A stretch of DNA of 8,308 nucleotides, taken from Bacilli bacterium (GTDB lineage: Bacteria; Bacillota_I; Bacilli_A; RFN20; CAG-826). Made by a program: the position numbers and the translations under genes. This document shows, piece after piece, positions 1-6,349 of the stretch; within the stretch, counting starts at the first letter, position 1; each line of letters starts with the position of its first letter. The stretch spans positions 1-8,308 of the forward strand of contig JAFZUD010000031.1 of assembly GCA_017618495.1 (NCBI GenBank), read 5' to 3'. The notes beneath the pieces were generated by a model. It had not been told where the DNA came from and made no database searches. It was given only the letters and a program-made list of their open reading frames with translations.

Positions 1-441
1 GCTGTTCGCGGCGATTCTCGCTAAACCCTCTTCTGGTTTGATGTCGAAGAGGATCGTGAGGTCAGGAAGCATTCCTTCGGTCGCGAAAAGGTTCATGTTA
101 TAGACATTATCGATTCCGATTTCACGGGCACCGCCTTGATAGGCGAGGGAAGAATCGATGAAACGGTCGCAAAGGACCAATTTGCCCTCTTTGAGGGCAG
201 GGATGACTTTCTCCACTAAGTGCTGACGACGGCTTGCGGCATATAAAAGAGCTTCGGTGCGAGGGTCCATTGCCGTGTTCTTCTTGTCGAGGATGACGTT
301 TCTGATCTCTTCGGCGATTGGGGTTCCGCCTGGTTCTCTTGTCAAAACGATCTCATATCCTTCGGAAGTGAGTTTCTCGACGATTCTTTTTATGGCTGTG
401 CTTTTGCCAGCGCCTTCTCCGCCTTCAAATGTGATGAACAT
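1..441 (-). CDS. tmk: Thymidylate kinase (dTMP kinase), N-terminal 147 residues, cut by window edge
   Basis: Phosphorylates dTMP to dTDP with ATP, a cytosolic step of dTTP supply for replication. Reading the minus strand from the ATG at 441 gives an uninterrupted frame to base 1. A P-loop of the form GGEGAGKST lies at residues 7-15, followed by the TREPGGT motif at 34-40, which contacts dTMP in this family. The DRF motif is at 92-94 and SLAYQG at 98-103. About 60-70 C-terminal residues, including the LID region, lie beyond the window. The start sits one base after the recR stop (TAA-C-ATG), and a purine-rich ribosome-binding stretch (AAGGAAGG, plus-strand 455-462) lies inside the end of recR. 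Translation is therefore probably coupled to recR. In Bacillus, tmk lies a few genes beyond recR; here the two are adjacent. Confidence 0.96.
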   Translation of the reverse strand, partial: MFITFEGGEGAGKSTAIKRIVEKLTSEGYEIVLTREPGGTPIAEEIRNVILDKKNTAMDPRTEALLYAASRRQHLVEKVIPALKEGKLVLCDRFIDSSLAYQGGAREIGIDNVYNMNLFATEGMLPDLTILFDIKPEEGLARIAANS

Positions 442-442
442 G

Positions 443-1039
443 TTAGATCTTCTTCCTTCCTTCGAACGCTTTTGACAAAGTCAACGCATCCGCGTAATCA
501 AGGGATGAACCCATTGGTAAGCCATAACCTAACCTGGTGATGGTTGGAACCACTCCATCAAGGACCTTGGCGATGAATAAAGCGGTGGTCTCGCCATCGA
601 TGGTTGGGTTGGTGGCAATGATGACTTCGGTAGCCTCGTTCTCTTTGACGCGATCAAGAAGCGACTTGATGTTGAGATCATCAGGTCCGATTCCGTGGCT
701 AGGGGAGACGACTCCTCCAAGCACATGGAAAACTCCATCAAAGGAATTCATTTTCTCAATCGCCAAAGCGTCTTTCGCTTCGCTTACGACGCAGATGGTT
801 TTCTTATTCCGTGCGGGATTTGCACAGATTTCACACTTTTCGTCCTCGGTATATAGTCCGCATACCGGGCATGGATGGATGTTTGAGGAAACGTCTTTGA
901 TGGCCTTCACAAAATCATCCCGGTCTTCTTCTTTCATGCGAAGTACGGCATAGGCCATACGCTCAGCGCTTTTGACGCCGACGCCGGGAAGCTTGCTGAA
1001 TGATTCAATTAATTCTGTCAAAGAGCGGAGTTCTTTCAT
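443..1039 (-). CDS. recR: Recombination mediator RecR
   Basis: RecR acts with RecO (and RecF) to load RecA onto SSB-coated single-stranded DNA at gaps. The 198-residue length is normal. The N-terminal helix-hairpin-helix is visible around LPGVGVKSAERMA (17-29). It is followed by a C4 zinc finger (C57, C60, C69, C72) and a Toprim domain starting near ICVVSEAKD (82-90), with ATNPTIDGE further on. The C-terminal part contains GLPMGSSLDYAD and ends in LSKAFEGRKKI, as in Bacillus RecR. The position often held by the Toprim Glu is Ser86; as I recall it is Gln in B. subtilis, so this is not a sign of inactivation. The ATG overlaps the ybaB stop by one base (TAATG). A GAGGAG run lies 13 nt upstream, which is far for an SD, so coupling to ybaB is likely. 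Confidence 0.97.
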   Translation of the reverse strand: MKELRSLTELIESFSKLPGVGVKSAERMAYAVLRMKEEDRDDFVKAIKDVSSNIHPCPVCGLYTEDEKCEICANPARNKKTICVVSEAKDALAIEKMNSFDGVFHVLGGVVSPSHGIGPDDLNIKSLLDRVKENEATEVIIATNPTIDGETTALFIAKVLDGVVPTITRLGYGLPMGSSLDYADALTLSKAFEGRKKI

Positions 1040-1344
1040 TAGAATCCGAGCACTCCTCTTTGTCCGGTGACCCTCTCTTCGATGGCATCGCTCTCAGCCT
1101 GGACTTTGTCATAGGCTTCGTTGATGGCCATGGCGAGGGTCTCTTCGACCATTTCTTCGTTATCGGCAGAGAGAGCGTCTTTGTCGATCTTGATGGCTTT
1201 GATCTTTCTGTCGCCCATGATGGTGACTTCGATGATGCCGGCCTTCTTGACGACAAACTCTTTGGTCGCTAATTCTTCGTGGGCTTTCTTAAGCTCGCGT
1301 TCCATTCTTTTAGCATTAGCTAACATTTGCTGCATTGGATTCAT
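1039..1344 (-). CDS. ybaB: YbaB/EbfC family nucleoid-associated protein
   Basis: Small DNA-binding protein of the YbaB/EbfC (Bacillus YaaK) family, 101 residues, usually a homodimer with a tweezer-like shape. Visible family features are the Met-rich N-terminus (MNPMQQMLANAKRM), a long charged amphipathic helix to about residue 30, a beta core (IIEVTIMGDRKIKAIKID, about 37-54) and a C-terminal helix rich in Glu and Ala. Its position between dnaX and recR is conserved across many bacteria. Family members bind DNA with little specificity; the exact role here cannot be read from sequence. The start is well supported by an AAGGAGAGG ribosome-binding site 7 nt upstream, whose first two bases overlap the last two of the dnaX stop codon. 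Confidence 0.93.
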   Translation of the reverse strand: MNPMQQMLANAKRMERELKKAHEELATKEFVVKKAGIIEVTIMGDRKIKAIKIDKDALSADNEEMVEETLAMAINEAYDKVQAESDAIEERVTGQRGVLGF

Positions 1345-1351
1345 ATTATTA

Positions 1352-1360
1352 CCTCTCCTT
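1352..1360 (-). promoter_or_regulatory. Ribosome-binding site of ybaB overlapping dnaX stop codon
   Basis: The minus strand reads AAGGAGAGG, then TAATAAT, then the ybaB ATG. Its first two bases are the last two of the dnaX TAA stop. A ribosome terminating on dnaX would cover this site, which suggests coupled expression of the two genes. Confidence 0.8.
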
Positions 1361-3182
1361 AATTAATCACTGGTAATTGTAAGACTATGTCTTTCTTGTT
1401 TGGCACCTGGCCCATTTGGACTCTCTCGTAATAGTAGGTGCGGACCTTGATGCGATCGTCTGGGTTGAGGGCGTACACAAACACCCTACGGCCAAGCATC
1501 GCTTCAACGAGATCGGATAAGGCCGCTTGGTTATTAACCAAGTTGGCTTTGTCGGCCTGGTTCTTGTGCTGATAGGCAAGGACCAAAGCTTCTTTGCAAA
1601 GGCAGAATGGCGAAGCGTCGCTAAGAAGGCTTGCCACCTTACCGAATTTTGGATCCATCTTGAGTTCCTCAAGAAGAGGCCACTTATCTTTGAGGGAAAG
1701 TCGCTCCTCTTTAGAAGCGAGAACTGAGATATTGAAGATCTGCTCTTCGGAAAGAACAAAGTTCGTTCCGGTTGTGACGATGTCATAGTGGGAGATCTTC
1801 GAGGTGTCGATTGAGGTCGAACGGATGATCGTATCCTCTTTGACTGGCTCTTCTTTCTTTGGCTCTGGAGCTGGTTCCTCTGGTTCTTCTTTGCTCACAA
1901 GCCAATCAGGGACTTCGCCCTTCTTCTTTGGCTCTGGGCTATATTTGTTCTCGTTGATGAAATCAAAGAGTGGGCTTTCTGATTCTTCTTCGACTGGTTC
2001 AGAGACGACTGGCTCTGGGATAACAGGCTCAGGTTTTGGTTCCTCAACCTTTGGTTGGGCTGGTTTTGGCTCCGCTTTCTTGACAGGTTTTGGAGCAGGG
2101 GCAGCGTTATCGCTTGAAGCCATTCTAAGAAGTGTGAGTTCGAAGAGTGAACGGATGTCAGAGACGTTTCTGAAATTGTTCTGGGCTTCAATGAGAGCAG
2201 AGATCATGGAATTGCAATCGGCAGGGGAGAGATTCTTCGCTAAAGTGTCAGCGTTCTCCTTGTCGAGCTTCTCCATAAGGTCAACGTCATTGGTCTTTTC
2301 ATAAATGAGAAGATCCTTGAGCAATGAGATGAGTTCTAAGACAAGCCTACGGATATCGATTCCACCAGCGAGATAGGCCTCGCTCTTTTTGACGACTTCG
2401 GCGACGTTGCCTTCCTTGATCGAAAGGATAAGGTCAACCTTCTCGTCGATGCTCGCTAAGCCATACATGGCGAGGACATCTTCTTCGTGGAGGACGTTGT
2501 TACTGAAGGCTAGAACCTGGTCGAGGATGGAAAGGGCATCACGCATGCCTCCATCAGCCAAATCGATGATGGTCTTAAGACCTGCTTCGGTGTATTTCGT
2601 GCCTTCTTTGTCGAGGATTTCGTGTAATTTCTCGCTCATTTCCTCGTAAGAGAGTTTCGAGAAATCGAACCTCTGGCAACGGGAAAGAATGGTTGGGATG
2701 ACCTTGAATGGTTCGGTGGTGCAAAGGATGAAGATGACGTTCTCCGGTGGTTCCTCAATGGTTTTGAGGAGGGCGTTGAAGGCGCCGGTCGTCATCATAT
2801 GGACTTCGTCGATGATATAGACTTTGTAGTTTCCTTTGATTGGGGCGTACCTGACCTTTTCGATGAGGTCACGGACTTGATCAACGCCATTATTTGAGGC
2901 GGCGTCGATTTCAATGACGTCTGGGTGGGTGCCGTTAGCGACTTCCTGGCAGTTCTGGCACTGGTTGCACTGATGGCCGAGGCCTTCTTCGCAGTTAAGG
3001 GCTTTGGCGAAAAGACGAGCCATAGAGGTTTTGCCTGTTCCGCGTGGGCCGGCGAAAAGATAAGCGTGAGCCATTTTCCCGGTCGCGAGGGCGTTCTTAA
3101 GCGTGCGCACAATCGGCTTCTGGCCAGCGACTTCTTCGAAAGTCTGAGGACGGTAAGTGAGATATAAAGCTTTATATGACAT
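1359..3182 (-). CDS. dnaX: DNA polymerase III subunit tau (clamp-loader ATPase DnaX)
   Basis: Motor subunit of the sliding-clamp loader, 607 residues. The AAA+ module shows a Walker A motif GPRGTGKT (45-52) and a zinc module with C64, C72, C75 and C78. The Walker B-type DEVH is at 125-128, sensor 1 is around CTTE (154-157), the SRC arginine finger is R168, and the sensor 2 arginine is in GGMRDALSIL (R214). The oligomerisation domain (III) runs to about residue 355. A Pro/Glu/Lys-rich linker (about 356-450) leads to a C-terminal domain of roughly 140 residues, where tau proteins usually contact the polymerase and helicase. I found no A-AAA-AAG slippery heptamer around the linker, so the E. coli-type frameshift to a short gamma form is not supported. 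The ATG start begins with the typical MSYKALYLTYRPQTFEEV and sits 13 nt from the predicted transcription start, with only a weak GGAAA as ribosome site. Confidence 0.97.
   Translation of the reverse strand: MSYKALYLTYRPQTFEEVAGQKPIVRTLKNALATGKMAHAYLFAGPRGTGKTSMARLFAKALNCEEGLGHQCNQCQNCQEVANGTHPDVIEIDAASNNGVDQVRDLIEKVRYAPIKGNYKVYIIDEVHMMTTGAFNALLKTIEEPPENVIFILCTTEPFKVIPTILSRCQRFDFSKLSYEEMSEKLHEILDKEGTKYTEAGLKTIIDLADGGMRDALSILDQVLAFSNNVLHEEDVLAMYGLASIDEKVDLILSIKEGNVAEVVKKSEAYLAGGIDIRRLVLELISLLKDLLIYEKTNDVDLMEKLDKENADTLAKNLSPADCNSMISALIEAQNNFRNVSDIRSLFELTLLRMASSDNAAPAPKPVKKAEPKPAQPKVEEPKPEPVIPEPVVSEPVEEESESPLFDFINENKYSPEPKKKGEVPDWLVSKEEPEEPAPEPKKEEPVKEDTIIRSTSIDTSKISHYDIVTTGTNFVLSEEQIFNISVLASKEERLSLKDKWPLLEELKMDPKFGKVASLLSDASPFCLCKEALVLAYQHKNQADKANLVNNQAALSDLVEAMLGRRVFVYALNPDDRIKVRTYYYERVQMGQVPNKKDIVLQLPVIN
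1833..2099 (-). other. Low-complexity Pro/Glu/Lys linker segment of dnaX
   Basis: This codes for DnaX residues about 362-450, an imperfect run of Glu-Pro, Lys-Pro and Pro-Val units that is probably disordered. At the DNA level it appears as repeated GGCTC-, GGTTC- and CTGGTT-like plus-strand words. Two hydrophobic islands interrupt it: PLFDFINENKY (404-414) and VPDWLVS (424-430). These look like short binding motifs rather than random linker; see findings. The antisense frame is open here only because Pro/Glu codons read as Gly/Ser on the other strand. Confidence 0.7.
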
Positions 3183-3201
3183 ATTTCAGTTTCCGTTTTT
3201 G

Positions 3202-3230
3202 ATTATACTCTAACTAGCCTTTTCTCACTA
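3202..3230 (-). promoter_or_regulatory. Candidate sigma-A-type promoter for the dnaX operon
   Basis: The minus strand has a perfect TATAAT -10 element (plus-strand ATTATA, 3202-3207). At 17-bp spacing the -35 position (3225-3230) reads TAGTGA, a weak match (3 of 6) that lies inside the palindrome at 3222-3237. The predicted transcription start is about 3195, which gives a leader of roughly 13 nt before the dnaX ATG. The weak -35 suggests that help from, or blocking by, a DNA-binding protein may matter. Confidence 0.55.
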
Positions 3231-3237
3231 GTGAGAA
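3222..3237. promoter_or_regulatory. Perfect 16-bp palindrome, candidate operator
   Basis: The sequence TTCTCACT followed directly by AGTGAGAA is a perfect palindrome of two 8-bp arms with no spacer. It sits between the divergent dnaX and prfA genes, covering about -27 to -42 of the predicted dnaX start and about -52 to -67 of the predicted prfA start. A dimeric transcription factor bound here could repress dnaX or act on both operons. The binding protein is unknown. Without a loop it is a poor RNA hairpin, and no T-tract follows, so a terminator is unlikely. Confidence 0.5.
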
Positions 3238-3273
3238 TGAAGACTTTTACGACTTCTAGAGAGAATAACCCTA

Positions 3274-3282
3274 TGGTATAAT
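3274..3282 (+). promoter_or_regulatory. Extended -10 promoter of the prfA operon
   Basis: TGG followed by TATAAT forms a complete extended -10 element (TGN-TATAAT). The -35 position at 17-bp spacing (TTCTAG, 3254-3259) is poor, as often seen with extended -10 promoters. The predicted start is about 3289, giving a leader of about 15 nt that contains the GAGAGG ribosome-binding site (3293-3298). Confidence 0.65.
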
Positions 3283-3303
3283 CACGAGGCACGAGAGGTT
3301 GTT

Positions 3304-4386
3304 ATGGAAGAAAGCATGAGAAAACGCCTTGAAGCCGTCAAGACAAGGTGTGAAGAAATAGATCGTGACCTTAGTGATCCAGCCATCATGAACAATGTGG
3401 CTCTTATCACCGAATTATCCAAAGAAAGGTCCTCGCTTTCGGAAGCTTATGAAGGTTATCAGGAATACCTTAAAGCCGAAAGCGATTTGAAAGACGCTGA
3501 CGATATCATCAACAGCGGCGACCCAGAACTCGCTGAAATGATGAAGCTTGAGAAGAAGTCTCTTATAGAGAAGATGGAGCAAATCGAAGTCGATCTCCAT
3601 GGCAAACTTCTTCCAGCCGATCCAAACGATAAGAAGAACATCATCGTTGAGATTCGTGGCGCAGTCGGAGGAGATGAAGCAAACATCTTTGCTGGCGATC
3701 TGTTAAGAATGTATACGAGATACGCTGAGAACCAGGGATGGAAAGTTCAGTACATCGATGGTGAAGAAGGCTCTGCCGGCGGATACTCCTACGTCTCTTT
3801 CATGGTTAAAGGAAAGAACGTTTATTCGAAGCTCAAATTCGAAAGCGGCGCTCACCGCGTCCAGAGAGTCCCAAAGACCGAAGCCTCTGGCCGTATCCAT
3901 ACTTCAACCGCAACCGTCCTCGTCATGCCTGAAGCGGAAGAAGTCGATGTCAAAATCAACCCAACCGATCTTAAGATCGACACATATCGTTCCCAGGGTG
4001 CTGGAGGACAAAACGTCAACAAGACCGAGTCCGCCGTCCGCGTTACCCACATCCCAACCGGAATCGTCGTTAGCTGCCAGACAGAAAAGGCTCAGCTCCA
4101 GAACAAAGAGATCTGTATGAGGATGATCCGCGCCAAAGTCCACGACTTCTATCAGTCTCAACAGGACGACGCCCGCGCTTCTGAAAGAAAACTCAAAGTC
4201 GGAACCGGCGAGAGAAGCGAGAAGATCAGAACCTACAACTATCCACAGAACCGTGTCACCGATCACCGCATCGGTTTCACCGTTAACCAATTAGACCGTA
4301 TCATGGAAGGCGAACTTGATGACGTCATCGAGGCCCTCATCCATTACGATCAGGAACAAAAGCTCTTAGAAGAAAGCAACAAATAA
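3304..4386 (+). CDS. prfA: Peptide chain release factor 1 (RF1)
   Basis: RF1 reads UAA and UAG in the ribosomal A site and triggers hydrolysis of peptidyl-tRNA. The 360-residue length is typical. Visible landmarks are a charged N-terminal coiled-coil domain (1 to about 105), the conserved RGAVGGDEANIFA block (118-130), the PxT stop-codon recognition motif as PKT (190-192), and the catalytic GGQ (234-236) within GAGGQNVNKTESAVR. Q236 is the expected methylation target of PrmC, encoded next. The residue after GGQ is Asn where many RF1 proteins have His. The ATG at 3304 has GAGAGG 5 nt upstream. An alternative ATG at 3316 (Met5) aligns better with the usual N-terminus (MxxRLxxxxxRYEE) and has GGAAG upstream; the choice changes only four residues. 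The gene heads a tightly overlapping operon. Confidence 0.97.
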   Translation: MEESMRKRLEAVKTRCEEIDRDLSDPAIMNNVALITELSKERSSLSEAYEGYQEYLKAESDLKDADDIINSGDPELAEMMKLEKKSLIEKMEQIEVDLHGKLLPADPNDKKNIIVEIRGAVGGDEANIFAGDLLRMYTRYAENQGWKVQYIDGEEGSAGGYSYVSFMVKGKNVYSKLKFESGAHRVQRVPKTEASGRIHTSTATVLVMPEAEEVDVKINPTDLKIDTYRSQGAGGQNVNKTESAVRVTHIPTGIVVSCQTEKAQLQNKEICMRMIRAKVHDFYQSQQDDARASERKLKVGTGERSEKIRTYNYPQNRVTDHRIGFTVNQLDRIMEGELDDVIEALIHYDQEQKLLEESNK

Positions 4387-5231
4387 TGCCGACAATTGAT
4401 GAAGCCTACAAGGAAGCCTATGCGCTTGCAAAACCCTATGGCGTGATGGCCATGGATTTGCGCATTCTTTTGATGCACGACGAAGGTCTTCATGAACAAA
4501 TCGACGTCCTCTTTTACAAAGAGAGGGAGATGAAGAACTACGAACTCTTCAAAGAACAGGTTCAGAAACTCATCAAAGGCGAACCTGTCGAATACGTTCT
4601 TGGTGAGGCCGACTTCCTTGGTACCCCAATCAAGATCAATGAGAACGTTTTGATCCCAAGAGGCGAAACCGAAGAACTCGTCTCTGGCATCAGCGAGAGA
4701 ATCGACAAATATTATGATCCTCGCAACTACCTCGTCGTTGCCGATATCGGAACCGGCAGTGGTTGTATCTCGATCGGCTTAAGACAAAGCTTTTCGAATT
4801 GGCTCATCGTCGCAAGCGACATCTCACCAAAAGCCCTTGAGGTCGCCAAAGAGAACTTTGACCGTTACAACATCAGGGCCCAGGTTCTTGAAGGTGATGC
4901 TTTAACCCCGTACATCGAGAACAACATCAACCTCGACATCATCGTTTCCAATCCTCCATACATCCTCAATAAAGAAGACGCCCAGGCGTCAGTGAGAGAC
5001 TACGAACCTGCAAGCGCCCTTTGGCTTGATAAAGAGCACTCCGTCTACGAGTCGATCTTCAGAGATTACAAGAAGGTCAAGAAGGGTTCCATCTTCATGG
5101 CGTTTGAGATCTCCCCAGACCTTGAAATGTGGCTCGAAGACCTCATGAAAAAGTATCTTGAGGACTACACTTACGAGTTCGCAAAAGACCTCAACGGATT
5201 CACCAGATTCCTCTACATTTTCGTAAAATAA
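4386..5231 (+). CDS. prmC: Release factor glutamine methyltransferase PrmC (HemK family)
   Basis: S-adenosylmethionine-dependent enzyme that N5-methylates the Gln of the GGQ motif in release factors, which raises termination efficiency. The 281-residue length is normal. An N-terminal helical domain (1 to about 75) precedes the Rossmann methyltransferase fold, which shows PRGETE (91-96), the SAM-binding DIGTGSG (120-126), SDIS (144-147), GDAL (170-173) and the catalytic NPPY (189-192). The family EP-SAL segment (DYEPASALWLDKE) is recognisable but lacks the usual GGxDGL. The start overlaps the prfA stop (TAATG), and only a weak purine run (AGAAGAAAG) precedes it, so translation probably depends on ribosomes finishing prfA. 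The prfA-prmC pairing is widely conserved and matches enzyme to substrate. Confidence 0.96.
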   Translation: MPTIDEAYKEAYALAKPYGVMAMDLRILLMHDEGLHEQIDVLFYKEREMKNYELFKEQVQKLIKGEPVEYVLGEADFLGTPIKINENVLIPRGETEELVSGISERIDKYYDPRNYLVVADIGTGSGCISIGLRQSFSNWLIVASDISPKALEVAKENFDRYNIRAQVLEGDALTPYIENNINLDIIVSNPPYILNKEDAQASVRDYEPASALWLDKEHSVYESIFRDYKKVKKGSIFMAFEISPDLEMWLEDLMKKYLEDYTYEFAKDLNGFTRFLYIFVK

Positions 5232-5854
5232 TGGGGTTTTGCATGGAATTTTTGAATATTGAAGACATCGAAAAAGCTAGCAAAGTCCTTAAGGATGAAG
5301 AAGTTTTAGCCTTCCCAACCGAAACCGTTTATGGAGTCGGCTGCGTTTATGATTCAAAGGTCGCTTTTGAGCGTTTAGTTGCCATCAAAAGACGTCCACC
5401 GAACAAACCGTTTGCCCTCATGTGTTCGTCGCTAGAAGAAGCCGCGAAATACATTGAGGTTTCAGATAAAGCCAAGTCCGTCATGGACCATTTCTTGCCA
5501 GGCGAATTAACCGTTTTGGTGAATGCGAAAAAGAGCCTTCCTGAATGGGTCACACTTGGAACAAACGTCATTGGTATCAGAGTCCCAGATTCGCCGTTTG
5601 TTAAGAAACTGATCGAAGCAGTGGGAAGACCGCTTCTCGTCACCAGCGCCAACAAATCAGGCGAACCGACAACCAAATATTTCGATGATGTCGTCAAGGC
5701 TTTTGGCGATGAGCTTCCGGGCGTCGTCAAAGGCGAATGCGAGTCTTTGACTCCAACGACCATCATCAACCTAACTGCAGATGATAAAATAACCTTGGTC
5801 AGAGAAGGTCCAATACCTTTCGAAAAGATATTGGCGTATTGGGAGGAACAATAA
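5231..5854 (+). CDS. ywlC: L-threonylcarbamoyladenylate synthase (TsaC/YwlC/YrdC family)
   Basis: Makes threonylcarbamoyl-AMP from threonine, bicarbonate and ATP, the first step of t6A37 modification in ANN-decoding tRNAs. The single YrdC domain is recognised from AFPTETVYGVGC (27-38), IKRRPPNKP (52-60, with the KxR motif at K53/R55), PGELTVL (90-96), IGIRVPD (114-120) and TSANKSGEP (138-146). At 207 residues it is the short TsaC form without the Sua5 C-terminal domain. The first ATG (5231) overlaps the prmC stop as TAATG and lacks an SD. A second ATG at 5243 (Met5) has GGGG seven nt upstream and may be the real start. Codons are less biased to C-ending and include more CCG and T-ending codons than in prfA or gatA, which suggests lower expression. 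In Bacillus, spoIIR lies upstream and ywlE between ywlC and rpiB; both are absent here. Confidence 0.93.
   Translation: MGFCMEFLNIEDIEKASKVLKDEEVLAFPTETVYGVGCVYDSKVAFERLVAIKRRPPNKPFALMCSSLEEAAKYIEVSDKAKSVMDHFLPGELTVLVNAKKSLPEWVTLGTNVIGIRVPDSPFVKKLIEAVGRPLLVTSANKSGEPTTKYFDDVVKAFGDELPGVVKGECESLTPTTIINLTADDKITLVREGPIPFEKILAYWEEQ
5841..5847 (+). promoter_or_regulatory. Strong ribosome-binding site of rpiB
   Basis: GGGAGGA lies 6 nt before the ATG at 5854 and inside the last codons of ywlC. It decides the start in favour of ATG 5854. The in-frame TTG at 5839 would sit upstream of this site and add MGGTI, which no RpiB has at its N-terminus. Confidence 0.85.
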
Positions 5855-6300
5855 TGAAAATCTCACTCGGAAGCGATCACGCCGGCTTCGAACTTAAGGA
5901 AGCCATCAAAAAGCACCTCACCGAAAAAGGTCACGAGGTCTTAGACGAAGGAACCTATTCAGCCGACTCGGTTGATTACCCAATCTTCGCTGAGAAAGCT
6001 GCGAAAGATGTCGTCTCCGGAAAAGCGGAATACGGCATCCTCTGCTGTGGCAGTGCCGAAGGCATCTGCATCGCCGCGAACAAAGTCAAAGGCATCCGCT
6101 GCGGCATCGGCTATAACAACGAAGTCACAGGCCTCCTTAGAATGCACAACAACGCAAACATGGTCGCCTTTGCTGGCCGTTTCATGGAAACCGAAGACGT
6201 TCTCAAGAGAGTAGACATCTTCCTCTCGACCGACTTCATGGGAGACAAACATCTCAGAAGGGTGAACGAGATTTCCGACATCGAAAAACGCGATAACTAG
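5854..6300 (+). CDS. rpiB: RpiB/LacA/LacB family sugar-phosphate isomerase, probably ribose-5-phosphate isomerase B
   Basis: Probably interconverts ribose 5-phosphate and ribulose 5-phosphate in the pentose phosphate pathway. It is 148 residues from the ATG at 5854, normal for the family. The substrate loop GSDHAGFELK (6-15), DYP (41-43), the catalytic Cys65 in CCGSAEG, IAANKVKGIR (73-82), the ring-opening His98 in RMHNNAN, and a C-terminal KHLRRV (132-137) are visible. Two departures from the usual RpiB pattern stand out: CGTGxG is CGSAEG, and the GGRH phosphate-binding arginine segment is GDKH. Both are conservative, but the substrate could be another aldose phosphate such as allose 6-phosphate. 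The ATG overlaps the ywlC stop (TAATG) and has a strong SD. TAG at 6298-6300 is followed in frame by TAA, giving tandem stops, and the operon terminator comes next. Confidence 0.92.
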   Translation: MKISLGSDHAGFELKEAIKKHLTEKGHEVLDEGTYSADSVDYPIFAEKAAKDVVSGKAEYGILCCGSAEGICIAANKVKGIRCGIGYNNEVTGLLRMHNNANMVAFAGRFMETEDVLKRVDIFLSTDFMGDKHLRRVNEISDIEKRDN

Positions 6301-6311
6301 TAACAAAAAAC

Positions 6312-6349
6312 AGAGGAGTCACAAAGATTTTGTGGCTTCTCTTTTGTTT
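6312..6349 (+). terminator. Intrinsic terminator after rpiB
   Basis: A 14-bp stem (6312-6325 with 6329-6342) contains two G-U wobbles and a 3-nt GAT loop, and is followed by TTTTGTTT. It lies 12 nt after the rpiB stop and closes the prfA-prmC-ywlC-rpiB operon. An A-run (6305-6310) before the stem makes it potentially bidirectional, though no convergent gene is present. Confidence 0.88.

Noticed and set aside
537..953. 138-codon plus-strand open frame opposite recR
   Set aside because: recR is intact with all motifs on the other strand. The frame has no ribosome site, a Ser/Thr-rich composition typical of an antisense shadow, and no domain.
1804..2304. 166-codon plus-strand open frame rich in Gly, Ser and Phe, opposite dnaX
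   Set aside because: It is the antisense of the Pro/Glu/Lys linker and domain III of dnaX. Its Gly-Ser content follows from complementing CCA/GAA codons, and it has no SD or recognisable family.
3283..3298. Short direct repeat CACGAGG/CACGAGAGG in the prfA leader
   Set aside because: Only about 6 bp are repeated and it includes the ribosome-binding site, so it is not enough to claim a regulatory function.
3183..3303. Replication origin at the strand switch next to dnaX
   Set aside because: No DnaA boxes (TTATCCACA-like), no AT-rich unwinding element, and no dnaA/dnaN. A divergent promoter region explains it.
5839..5853. Upstream TTG start for rpiB
   Set aside because: The strong SD at 5841-5847 lies downstream of this TTG and is correctly spaced for the ATG at 5854, and the family begins MKIxxGSDHAG.
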